A stretch of DNA of 64,000 bases, from positions 62,001 through 126,000 of the forward strand of contig VFIW01000046.1 in the NCBI GenBank assembly GCA_006386115.1, in the 5' to 3' direction. The notes under the pieces are model-generated. The model was not told the DNA's origin. It was given only the letters and a program-made list of their open reading frames with translations, and ran no database searches. Shown here one piece after another: positions 54,596 through 64,000 of the stretch; the first letter of the stretch is position 1, and every line of letters starts with the position of its first letter. Origin of the DNA: Globisporangium splendens. Its lineage: Eukaryota > Oomycota > Peronosporomycetes > Pythiales > Pythiaceae. The translations under genes and the position numbers were made by a program.

Positions 54596-55786
54596 TGACG
54601 ATCAAGTTCAACTGCAACCGAGCAAATGCGGAATCGAGACACACACAACACAACAGAATCTGCGCGGTGGTAGGTAAGCACTACATGGCGTATTCAAATA
54701 TGGTACTAAGACACCTCAGTGCTCCTTCGTGCTGTTGATGAGCGACGCGAACATCCCGTCGGGCTTGGCCAAGAGGTTGGCCGGCGAGTCGAACTCCTGC
54801 ACCACGCCGTGGTCCAGCACGAGGATGCGGTCGCTGTCGGCGATCGTCTCGAGGCGATGCGCGATCGTCATCGCCGTCTTGTCCTGGAAGTTCTCCTTCA
54901 CGGCCACCTGGATCATGCGGTCGAGCTCCTGGTCCACGTTCGCCGTCGCCTCGTCCAGCACGATGATGCGGCTCTGGCGCAGCAGCGCGCGCGCGATGCA
55001 CACCAACTGGCGCTGGCCCACCGACAAGTTGTCTCCTTTCTCGGCGACTTCGTACTCGAGTCCCTGACCCCACTTGCTCACGTCGTCAAACAAGTGCACC
55101 TTGCGCAGCACGTGCCACACGTCGTCGTCCGACTTCTCGTTGAACGGGTCCAAGTTCAAGCGCAGCGAACCACTGAACAGCACCGGGTCCTGGGGAATGA
55201 TCGTCAGCTTCTTGCGCAGATCCTGGATCTTGATCGTCGAGATGTCGACGCCGTCGATCAAGATTCTTCCCTCGGCGCACTCGACGACGCGGAACAGCGC
55301 GCTCATCAGCAGAGGCTGCAGGACCGAAAACCCCGCGCTCACGAGGTGCAAGACAATCGCCAACGCCATTTTGTTCTTGGTGGAATGCCACAACGGCTTG
55401 ACGATCGACGTTGGCGCGTCTCTCTTTTTGCTGTCGGTAGCATGAACGTGCTTTGCCTTTTCTTCTTGGTAGTAGTGGTCGAAGGATTGCTGCAGCACCG
55501 CGGACGCGTCGACCTTGGGCAATCTCCATACATCGTCTTCAAGCAGCGTCGACGCGTATCCTTTTCGAATGAGTGGGTTCACCCACCAGAGTGTCACTCG
55601 CGAGAGCCAATTTGCCGAGTCGAGCGGGCTGGGCAGGCTGCTTGCTTTCACCTCGTCCAACGGGGTCTTGGCGATGGACGCACGAGGCGTCTCGACGCGC
55701 ACATAGGCATCGCTCGAGGGGTCTTTGGTTGTCTTCGTCATGACGCGCTCACTTGAGGGCTTGATCGCGTTTTCTGAAATGAGAGA
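54596..55786 (-). pseudogene. Inverted, internally deleted copy of the ABCC transporter
   Basis: From ATG 55741 the copy matches the first 145 or so residues of the full-length transporter (MTKTTKDPSSDAYVRVETPR... to FSVLQPLL). It then jumps directly to MSALFRVVECAEGRILIDG in NBD2 and runs to the normal C-terminus at 54716. The deletion is 3111 bp (1037 codons), so the frame is preserved and a 341-residue ORF remains. All transmembrane helices, NBD1 and the NBD2 Walker A loop (GRTGSGKSTL) are lost, while the NBD2 signature and Walker B stay. It cannot transport or bind ATP normally. Homology extends about 45 nt 5' of the ATG, ending at ctctctcatttcag, and about 120 nt 3' of the stop. The near-identity says the event is recent. 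Confidence 0.88.
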
Positions 55787-56251
55787 GATGCACCAGCTCC
55801 AAGTGGGAGGCATGCAGAGGCAGGAGGTGCACGCATGTGTAGACGGACAGCCGCATGGCAACCCGATTGTCTATGGAGTCTCCTGGTCGATCATCCGCGA
55901 TGTTCACACTGCGCCACAACTTTTGTGTGTGCTCCACCGCGATTTTTGGCCAATTAGTAGTGAGGAAGGTGCAGTGCCGATTTGGCTTCATTTCCGTCGC
56001 GTAAATCAGTATGTTTAGAGACAAGACAAAAACGGAAGTAGAAGACCTCACCGGTCTTCTATTTTCCCGCCATTCAATCATGTGAACTCAACGACACTTT
56101 CGCTCTTTGTGATTGCATACAGGACGATAGAAGATTGCGTGCACTCCTGCATGCTTACATGCACACGTTGTCTTCATTTATTGCTTCCATGCATTCCATC
56201 TCGACTTTGCTCACATACACATGCATTAAAGAGCAAGCGTCTGCACCGGGG
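55787..56251. other. Intergenic, no gene seen
   Basis: This lies between the 5' breakpoint of the ABC copy and the 3' end of the type I membrane-protein gene. Nothing recognisable was found. Confidence 0.4.
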
Positions 56252-57292
56252 TCACGCCATATTGCTGTGGTTGGTGGCGTCACTGTCGTTCTTGCTCTTA
56301 CTATTGGCTGGCGTCGATGGCTCCTCCTCCGCCAGTAATGGAACCACGGGCGATCCTACTGACGCCCCGTCGACATCGTCTTTGGTCGACTCGACCTGCG
56401 TGAGCTCGACGAACTGGTGGTGCCGCTTTAGGGTCTTGCGCAGCTTGGTCATCGAGCGCAGGCCGAGCACGTATTCCCCCATCAGGCACAGGCACAGGAT
56501 CACCGACAGGAACCCCATGCACGCGACGAACACCAGACCTAATCACATACAGCAATTCGCATGAGTACCAAAGCAACTTCTACAATGAATGCAAACAAAC
56601 ACGCACCGAGAATGTGTGAGAATGAACTTGCATCACAGTTGCCGAGGCTCAGGAGAATGCCGTTGTTGCCATATTTCCGCCGATTCATCGACAGTTCTGC
56701 CGTGGTCGCGTTCGAGTATGCGACGACGAGATTGTAGACGCCGTGGCGTGCGAGACCGTACAGAGTGCGGCGGCACTCTTGGCTCTTGTCACACAAATGC
56801 GCATTCTTCGCTTGACTGGTAAGCGAAGCGGCAGCTGTAGCCGACGTCGCATTCGCAGTCGTTAAGTTGTCATTTGCTTCAGCGATAGGCAGATCAACAG
56901 CAGCATTAGCAGCACTATCGCTTTGTACACTTGGTCGTGGCCCGAGTTCCGTGTCGAGTTCGCGCAGCCGCCACGCGTAGAACGAGCCGTGGGCTTCGTA
57001 AAAGTACACGTCGAGCGGCTCATGCGAGAGCAGCTGCACGTCGTAGCACGAGTGGCCGAAGAGCGTGATCAGGAACTTCTCCGTGCCCTCGAGCTCCAGT
57101 TGGTCCTCGCACGGCACTTGCACTTGGCCCTCGTTCGTGCACGACCGCGTGGCTGCTTATACACCAAATAAAGTGAGTTCAAGGTCATCACACCGTCCAT
57201 ATAAGGAGCATTAGTCGCGCACCGTTGCATGCGGTGGTGTAGACGCATATAAGCAGCGCGAGTGCACGTGTCCGCCGCCTAAATCGCGCCAT
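56252..57292 (-). CDS. Secretory-pathway type I membrane protein, unknown family
   Basis: Three exons (57292-57223, 57152-56607, 56538-56252) give 300 residues, all with GT-AG junctions and matching phase. The N-terminus MARFRRRTRALALLICVYTT has the basic-hydrophobic pattern of a signal peptide, with likely cleavage near TACNA. The lumenal part contains Cys residues (SCTNEG, VPCEDQ, GHSCYD, HLCDKSQECRR) and several N-x-S/T sites (DNLTT, ANATS, SNATT). One strong transmembrane segment follows (LVFVACMGFLSVILCLCLMG). A basic stop-transfer (RSMTKLRKTLKRHH) and a Ser/Glu-rich cytosolic tail come last. The layout resembles ER/Golgi cargo or sorting receptors, but no signature confirms that. Exon 1 was chosen because it gives both a signal peptide and the right splice phase. 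Confidence 0.72.
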
Positions 57293-58195
57293 CTTGACGG
57301 CTGAATAGTGCTTCTGCACTGCTGTTTTCTATATACAAAAGAAAGATCTGCTTGACAGAAAAGCCAACACCGAAGAGCCACGTGAGACACGCCCTTTCGT
57401 GCCATATTCAACCCGAAGTAGACGCTATGATTGGCTGAAAATGGATGTCACACCTATTCCACAGGATAGGATGTCACCTTGTTTCGATAATATGAGCAGC
57501 AATTGGATCGCGTTACGGTTTAGGCTTTTAGTCTCGTTTTACTTTGAATCTGACTGGAAACTGCAAAGAGTGGGCTGCTTGTGTGGCGTGAGGTGTTGGC
57601 AGAATGTGATTCGCTCGTCGCACATTGCGTGCGTCCCGCTGTATAGTGCCAGCTTCAACGCGCTTCGCATACCGTCTCCGAGTGTTCGACGTTGCGTTCA
57701 AAGCATGCCACTTGTTATTGTGCGTTCTCCCGTGGATACGAATCAGCGCACTCGTCTGCAAAGGCGCATGCGAGCGAATGAAATGGTCTCAGTCGAACGA
57801 TCAATCGCCAGGTCGGATTAGCACTGCAGTGAATGCCTCGGACAGCAGCATCTGCTGTGTAGACTGGGGAGTGACTGGGATATGGGAATTCCATAACCCA
57901 GGCACCAATATCTGGAAGCGAGCACCAGGATGGACATTCGCAAGCAAATCCAAATATGTGCTGTTGCAATGTGAATATCGTTGCTTCAAAGCCTTGAAGC
58001 ATGCAGTCTTTATGTGAATACACACTTCACACTGACAGTTCACCGCGCTTTGACTCAAGATCTACTCCATCGAACCTGGATCTGATAACAGCTCTTCGAT
58101 TCTTTTTTGCACCGCGTTTCAGACCGCCCCCAATCCCAAGCCAACCAACTCGATTGCACGCACCGCATCTGTGCGCATTCCTCTTCTTCTTCATC
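57293..58195. other. Divergent intergenic region between the type I membrane-protein gene and the ZIP gene
   Basis: About 0.9 kb should hold both promoters. Short open frames are present but none is supported. Confidence 0.4.
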
Positions 58196-59867
58196 ATGGC
58201 GCTCGCTACTGCTGCAGCGGACGCGGTGGCAGCCGATGGCGGCGCTTCGAACGCCAACATCCACGTGTTCAAGTACGCGATCATGGCGGTGCTGCTCGTG
58301 ATCACCGTCGCGTCGTCGCTGGTGCCGCTCTGGATCTCGCAGCACGGCACGTCGTCCTCGCGCCGTTTGCTCACGCGCAAGCTCCCATTTGCCACCGCAG
58401 GCGTCTTCATCGGTATGTGAATGCGCATGCAATGCATAGGTAAATACGCTCATTATAATCCGATTTGCGTTATTCCATTCAAACAGGCTCGGGGCTGCTG
58501 CATTTGCTGCCGGACTCGGTCAAGATGTACAACAGCGTGCTGCTGAGCATGGAGACACCGCCGGTCCACTGGATGCGCGAGTTCCCCGTGATCTACTTCC
58601 TGTGCGCGCTCGGCTGCATGGTCGTGTGGAGTGTCGACCTCCTGAACATGGGCGACTCGGCCAAGATGATGGCCGTCGCCAGCGCTGCGCGGCCCAATCG
58701 CACGTATTGCATGCATGCTGCTTGTATGCATTACGATCATACTGACACCCAATGCTATTTATGCTTGTAGATGAGACCAGCATTTGCCGCGTGCAGATCC
58801 CGGCAGTGACGACGTTCGGCCCGCGGAACCGCTCGATCTCGGCCGACGGCTGGAAGCGCCACAGCAAGCGCGCCGACCACATGGGTTGCTGCTCGTGTGG
58901 TGCGATCCCGTCGCCCGCCAAGTCGCCCTTCCACCGCGCGACCAAAGTCGAGGAGACGACGTGTCTGGTGCTGCCGAACGGACTAGAGGTGATTTGTGAT
59001 ACACTCTAATTTGCATATGCTGTGCACACTCAATTTTTCCATATTTACATTGTAGCTTGCGGGCAAGTCAAGTGTGCGCCGGTATTCGTTCGATCATGAG
59101 GACAAGACGACGTGTGTGGACGACGAATCTGATGACACAGTCGGCGGTGAGCACCCGCATGCCACCGTCAGTGAGCATGTCGTGTTCTCCGGCGAAAAGT
59201 GCGTACTTTCTCGATTGCTTCATGTGTATCTGAACGTGGTTGGATACAAAGGGTGTCATTTCCTTTCCTTTCATATAAAGAAGTGAGGCTGACACATCAC
59301 CATCTTTCATTTTAAAGCTCGCTTCTTCCGTATCTGTTAGCGGCGCTCTTCTCCGTGCACTCGCTCATCGCGGGCTTTGCGCTCGGCGTGAACCCGTCAC
59401 TCGACCGCACAGCGATCGCCACCACCGTCGCCATCTTCAGCCACAAGGTACGTCATTTACGATTCGATACCTAAAATGATTATGACCAGCTGATACGAGC
59501 TCATCTCTCTGACGTACCTGCACTTTTGTGCATGTTACAGCTCATTGAAGCGATGTCGGTCGGTGCCAACTTTGCAAGAGCCAAAGCGAGCATCGACCAG
59601 GACCGATCAGTCGCCGTTCTGACGCTCTACAGCTGCATGACGCCGCTAGGCATCTTCCTGGGCATGCTGCTCTCGTCGGCGCTCCAGGGCACGCACACGC
59701 ACGTCGTGGAGAGCGTGGCGCTGAGCATCGCGTCCGGCAGCTTCATCTACCTGGCGTTCCACGAGCTCTCGGAGGAGGATGCGAGCCAAGAGACCAGCAC
59801 GATGGAAAAGATGCTGCTCTTCTCTGTCGGTCTCTGGAGCATGGCGGCATTGGCCGTCTGGGCTTAG
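58196..59867 (+). CDS. ZIP-family metal (Zn/Fe) transporter
   Basis: This is an importer of divalent metals into the cytosol, with six exons: 58196-58412, 58487-58723, 58771-58988, 59056-59198, 59318-59447 and 59541-59867 (423 residues). TM1 is KYAIMAVLLVITVASSLVPL and TM2 includes GSGLLHLLPDS, with its conserved His. TM4-TM5 carry the metal-site motifs HSLIAGFALGVN and HKLIEAMSVGANF. FIYLAFHELSEE follows, and the last helix ends MAALAVWA. The long loop between TM3 and TM4 is Cys/His-bearing (MGCCSCG, GGEHPHATVSEH) and could sense metal. The exon 2/exon 3 junction is the weak point. The obvious donor at 58704 breaks the frame with the acceptor at 58770, so the in-phase donor at 58724 (47-nt intron) was chosen. 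Confidence 0.88.
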
Positions 59868-62800
59868 ATGCACGTGACGTCAGGATGGAAATAGCAAAGC
59901 AATCAAGACTACGGTGTATTGATAACATGCGGTTGGAGTGTGTTGTGCAGGCTCCTTGTGAATACTAAGCAAACTGATTCGGTACGTTCACAGCCTGGGA
60001 TCTTTAGAAAGAAAAACTGGGAATTTAGAAGAAAGAGAAACTGGAAACAACGGTTTCTTGTTGGCCCTCGTTCACTTTCTATAGAAGGAAAAAAATGTGT
60101 GCAGCCTATAATCAGGATTCATAGGTTCAGGCAGTTTCAGAATTTCACACAGAGTTGTTTTTTGTGTGAGTTACGGTAGTCTCTGTGTGTTTCCCTTCAA
60201 GATCGCGACCTTTCCGTGGCACGCCAGAAAACTCTATGTTTACACTCTCAAATATAGAAATGGTCACAGTGAAACCTCTGAGGTGCTCCAACGTTGTTGC
60301 ATCCCATTTCCAAAAGTATTTACCAGCCGACAGGTGCACACCGCACGATGTGATCAAGTGGTGGCTAAACAGATCTACAATAGCAACTTGTGCATGCATG
60401 GAGCGTTGGACTTTAGCAAACCGCCTGCTGGGCTTTCCTCGGAATCCATGGACCTCAAAACAGCAACATTGTGGATCTGCAGGCGTCTGCGAATGAGCGA
60501 TTGAGCAGCTGCGTCAGAATATGCAACTGCGCGCCACCAGTCCAACGGCTGCTGCGTTCGACTATTTGCATGAATGGATGGCGTGTGCAGATCGTTCCGG
60601 TGGACAAAGGATTCTTGATTTTCGTCAACAGCATGGTCTCACAGTCTCGCCAGATATTTTTGGGGCCAATGCCTCACGATTGGATCGAGCGGAATTGCGA
60701 TTTTGGGGGTAAACGACCAAGTTTGCTGAACGAGATGTGTGACAAATGTCCAACTGGTGTGATAGCGAAAACAAAAAGGCTGGATTTTCAACCTGTCTTT
60801 CTTGAGAGGCTGACTCAATAATATGCTGGTTATTGATTCTAGAAGCACCGAAAAAGATCAAAGAAATGAAATGTACAGCCTTGCCACCTGGATATATACA
60901 CTCGCATTACACACAAACTCGTTTGACTCAATTAATGCTGATGGTGTAAAGGCACATAGAAAAACTGCACAAATTGCGAACAGCGCTTTCAGCACCAACA
61001 ACAAACCGAGTATGAACCGAGTATGGATACATAGATACAGAGCGCGTTGCGTTTGTTTGGTGCCATTCCTTCCTGCGAGAGAGACGCACACAGCTGTGAT
61101 GCGGTGATCCAACTCGTCATCTTGGCTTTGCTTCCGTCCGCGGCCGTTGGCTTGCTGACACGTGGAAAAGCGTCGGACTGACCGGATGGATTCGCAGTTC
61201 TTGGTGCGATAACGCGGAACATCCGTCTGTGCGCACAGGTGCGCAAGGTGGTTGTGCCTTAACTCATATTCAAGTAATGTCCATCTCCAAAAACTACTCC
61301 CTGCATGCATATATGTGTTCATCGAGTATGCATTTTTCTACAAGCTCCACAAATTTTGAATCAGCGGGGCACAAATAATGTCTGCATGATGACACTTTGC
61401 AGGCATGTGAAGCAGAAGAAAGTTGTGCGTTGATGATCACCATCTGCGTTTTTGCGTTTTTCTCACCTTGTGACGAGAGTTGGACGAATAATCTCACAAT
61501 CGGGCGATCGCTCGCGTAAAGCTCCTGACACACGCACCCTCTACTAATGCATTTACTCGGAACAAGTCGCTGCAGGCGACATAAACGGGTAACTCGGAAA
61601 GAACCTGTCCTTCACAGAACATCCAAGACAGCATCATGAAAGGGTATTTACATGATAAACAGATTTTGCTAATGCTGCACTCCGACTACCATCGTCAAAT
61701 CCCAGTGACCCATATGCTGTGCACGCTCTCTCTTATGCACTTGCGTCAGCGGGTGTCTGGCTCACTCCAGCCTTGCCTCTTGTATTTGCGTGCGCGCATT
61801 CTTTATCGCGCGTTTTATTGGCATCTGGCGTGTTGACGTCTTTGAAGTTACGCGAACCTTCCACACTTTTATGCTCTCCTTTTTTATTTTTTCTCTTTGT
61901 CGAGTTGCAAGCGGTCGATCATTCTTTGTGCAGAACACTGTGCGCAAGTTATGTTCTGCAGCCTCACAATCACATAACGAGCGGACATTATGAGGTCGTT
62001 GTGTTGTGCGCTTTGTGAGCAGCATCTCCATATTTTCTCACGATAACATGCACATTTTGTTTCTCTTTGTTGGCAGCATCAGGCATCCACTTGAAGAAGC
62101 CGCAGCAGCTTGCTCCACCAGACTTTCCTGAGTTGCTGAGGTGTGCGAGTGACCATTGCTGCAAGGTTTTAGCGCTTTGGCTAATGACAACTCGAGACAC
62201 TCTTCATATCTTTCTAGGCTTTTACAGGAGGCTCTCTTTTTTGTTTTTTTCTCAAGAATATCCAAAGAATAACGAGGGATTAGTCATCATCCAACACTAT
62301 GGCTTTTTGCTGTTTCTATTCCTGATTTCCGTGTTCTAGAACCAAAATATCCACTCAAAAAATGTGTCAACTCTTATTGCAGCCTGGGTTTCTGTGCTCT
62401 ATATAAAACGTTTTTGCGCTTTGTATCTCGAAAATCTGTTTTGATTTGTTTTGTATTTCTGCTCTGTTTTCCTGCCAGCCACACTCTGGCGCCAGAACCC
62501 AACCCCACCCAACTGCATCGCAGTTCTATTCCATAAAGGTGCATCGAAACTTCAGAATTCGCACGGGTTTCCAGGTCTTTATCCCGTTGGTTGTGCAAAT
62601 AGTGTGTGTCCTTGCGTCACTCGAGGGCGAAAAGGGGTTTCATGGGTTCGGGGTTGCTTCGCTTTCATGGTTTTGGTGCAACTCGCGCTTGTGTGTGCCT
62701 GCAAGCCGTGTCTTGCGGATTTGTTTGCAGCGGCGGTCGTTGCCCACAACGCGACAACAGCTGCTGCCTGCGTGCTCTGCCGACATAAATAGGTGCTGGT

Positions 62801-63241
62801 TGGGTGATCCACCTTCCACGTGTGTTTGTTGCACATGGCGCAGGTTTTCGAGCGGGACAGGGCAGTCGTCCTTGCGAGTGTCTGGCCCATCTGGCCGTCG
62901 TCAACCATTCTCACTTTTGATCACTTGTGTGCACATCAAACGACAACAACAACTCAGCAAGCGCAGTTTGCCACGAGCTCTTATATCAGACTTCAGCAAG
63001 CAACAACCCGCACGCATCTGAAAAATAGAAGAAGAAGAGAAGCGCAGCGTACCGAAATCGAAGCCTCGACGCGCCAGTCTCCTCTTCCAAGCCAATCAAC
63101 CCACTTGCAACAACAAACACGCACACAAGCCGCAAATTGCAACAAGTCTACGACAAGTTCATTTTGTAAACTGCGCGCCGTCGACAACAACACCTCAACA
63201 CAAGAGCGATTTACGACCAGTTGCTATCTTACACACTCAAG
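59868..63241. other. Longest gene-poor stretch of the window
   Basis: About 3.4 kb without any frame I can support. Composition shifts toward AT. Open frames longer than 90 codons exist in several registers but show no domain, splice pattern or consistent composition. The last 400 bp (A- and C-rich, cacaacaac-type) probably form the leader and promoter of the PX gene. Confidence 0.45.
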
Positions 63242-63763
63242 ATGCCGTACGAAAGCTTTGCGACCGAACAGCTCGTCCACATCACCGAGGTGGTGCAGGA
63301 CACGGCCACGAACGCGTGGATGTACCTCGTGCACGTGCAGCGCACGGCCGCGTGTAGCCCCACGGGCGACGAGGGGTTCACGCACGAGTACGCGATCCAC
63401 CGCCGCTTCTCCGAGTTCAAGCAGCTGCACGCGGCGCTTCTGCCGGTCATGGGCTCCGACGCGCTCACGCCACTGCCCGCGGACGGGCTCATGACGCTGC
63501 TCATGGCTGACAACGAGGAGCTGCTGCTCACACGCAAGGAGGTGCTCGAGCAGATCCTGCGCGACGTGCTCAACCACCCGGTGGCCAAGGACCTGCCGGA
63601 GGTGCTCGAGTTCCTCGGCCACGAGTCGCTTGAAGCGAAGGTGCTGGCGCCGCTGCACACGAGCTCGGGCCAGTGCACGGGCTCGATCCGCAAGACCAGC
63701 AGCATGAACTGGACGGCGCTGGGCAGCCCCACGCGCGGCAACTCGGCCGTCGTGTCCTCGTAA
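63242..63763 (+). CDS. PX-domain protein
   Basis: This is a 173-residue protein with its ATG at 63242. Nearly the whole N-terminal 130 residues form a PX phosphoinositide-binding domain: EQLVHITEVVQDTATNAW opens it, and YAIHRRFSEFKQLHAALLP carries the RRFSEF signature with the PI3P-binding Arg. LPEVLEFLGHE closes it. The usual Pro-rich loop is reduced to ALTPLPADGL. The C-terminal 40 residues are Ser-rich with no domain. It should bind endosomal PI3P. It is much shorter than sorting nexins and has no BAR region. The pyrimidine tract right after the stop is a microsatellite. Further exons beyond the window are not needed, since a stop closes the frame. Confidence 0.85.
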   Translation: MPYESFATEQLVHITEVVQDTATNAWMYLVHVQRTAACSPTGDEGFTHEYAIHRRFSEFKQLHAALLPVMGSDALTPLPADGLMTLLMADNEELLLTRKEVLEQILRDVLNHPVAKDLPEVLEFLGHESLEAKVLAPLHTSSGQCTGSIRKTSSMNWTALGSPTRGNSAVVSS

Positions 63764-63799
63764 GAAGATGGGGATTGGGAGCACGCTAGCTCCATTTTT

Positions 63800-63817
63800 C
63801 TCTCTCTCTCTCTCTCG
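63800..63817. repeat. (TC)n microsatellite in the 3' flank of the PX gene
   Basis: A short uninterrupted TC run lies just downstream of the PX stop codon. The remaining 180 bp to the window end is AT-rich with no feature seen. Confidence 0.7.
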
Positions 63818-64000
63818 CATTTGGAAAGTTTGCAAAGGACAAAGTAGAAGGCAGTATCACTAGTATTTAAAAAATGTATCATATCAATTAGGAGCCCACC
63901 ATATGCACGTTTGCTCAACATGATTCCACGATTTTCATTCACACTCCGTAATTTCAATTATATGCACATCTTGGAAATGGGCAACTCCTGCATCTTTGCT

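Noticed and set aside
62446..63494. Long plus-strand ORFs (191 and 224 codons) ahead of and overlapping the PX gene
   Set aside because: They run across leader-like sequence and then read the PX gene out of frame.

Overview
The window looks like nuclear DNA of an oomycete (stramenopile), probably in or near the Peronosporales. The reasons are intron-bearing eukaryotic genes packed on both strands, short GT-AG introns of roughly 50-140 nt, a FYVE domain fused to other lipid-binding domains, three-repeat MYB proteins, an ACOT9-type thioesterase family, and GC-rich third codon positions. I cannot name a species. No rRNA, tRNA, CRISPR or complete transposon was recognised.

Layout. 0-4 kb: the 5' end of a mitochondrial LepA/GUF1 gene and a large membrane-protein gene carrying two lesions. 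4-9 kb: two tandem paralogues of a small Cys/His zinc-binding-type protein, the second joined to a decayed piece of the neighbouring SDR gene, then the intact SDR. 9-16 kb: a Nudix hydrolase, the mismatch-repair gene PMS2 (nine exons) and a FYVE-PH-CRAL/TRIO lipid-transfer protein. 17.8-24 kb: thioesterase copy A, an 0.86-kb repeat (here called X) and 3R-MYB gene 1. 24.5-30 kb: a Kelch/coiled-coil protein and an ecdysoneless (ECD/SGT1) homologue, convergent. 30.4-31.3 kb: an acidic protein gene with a frameshift. 32-39.6 kb: thioesterase copies B and C, the second X copy, and 3R-MYB gene 2. 41 kb: a truncated duplicate of the acidic gene. 43.7-47.8 kb: a full-length ABCC (MRP) transporter. 48.4-49.8 kb: a membrane protein with an FN3-like region. 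51.4-53.8 kb: the ribonucleotide reductase large subunit. 54.6-55.8 kb: an inverted, internally deleted copy of the ABC transporter. 56.2-57.3 kb: a signal-peptide type I membrane protein. 58.2-59.9 kb: a ZIP metal transporter. 63.2-63.8 kb: a PX-domain protein.

The genes do not form one pathway. The main theme is local duplication and reshuffling: three thioesterases (A and C are mosaics of near-identical and diverged blocks, as gene conversion would give), two 3R-MYBs, two copies of repeat X, a deleted inverted ABC copy, a duplicated acidic-protein segment and a zinc-finger/SDR chimera. PMS2 and RNR1, both S-phase functions, each have E2F-like GGCGCC/GGCGCG sites upstream. Both MYB genes are best modelled with a start codon split off by a phase-1 intron and followed by a 13-16 nt microexon.

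Exon boundaries were placed by hand from GT/AG sites, reading phase and family resemblance, without transcripts or database searches. First exons and start codons are the least certain parts.
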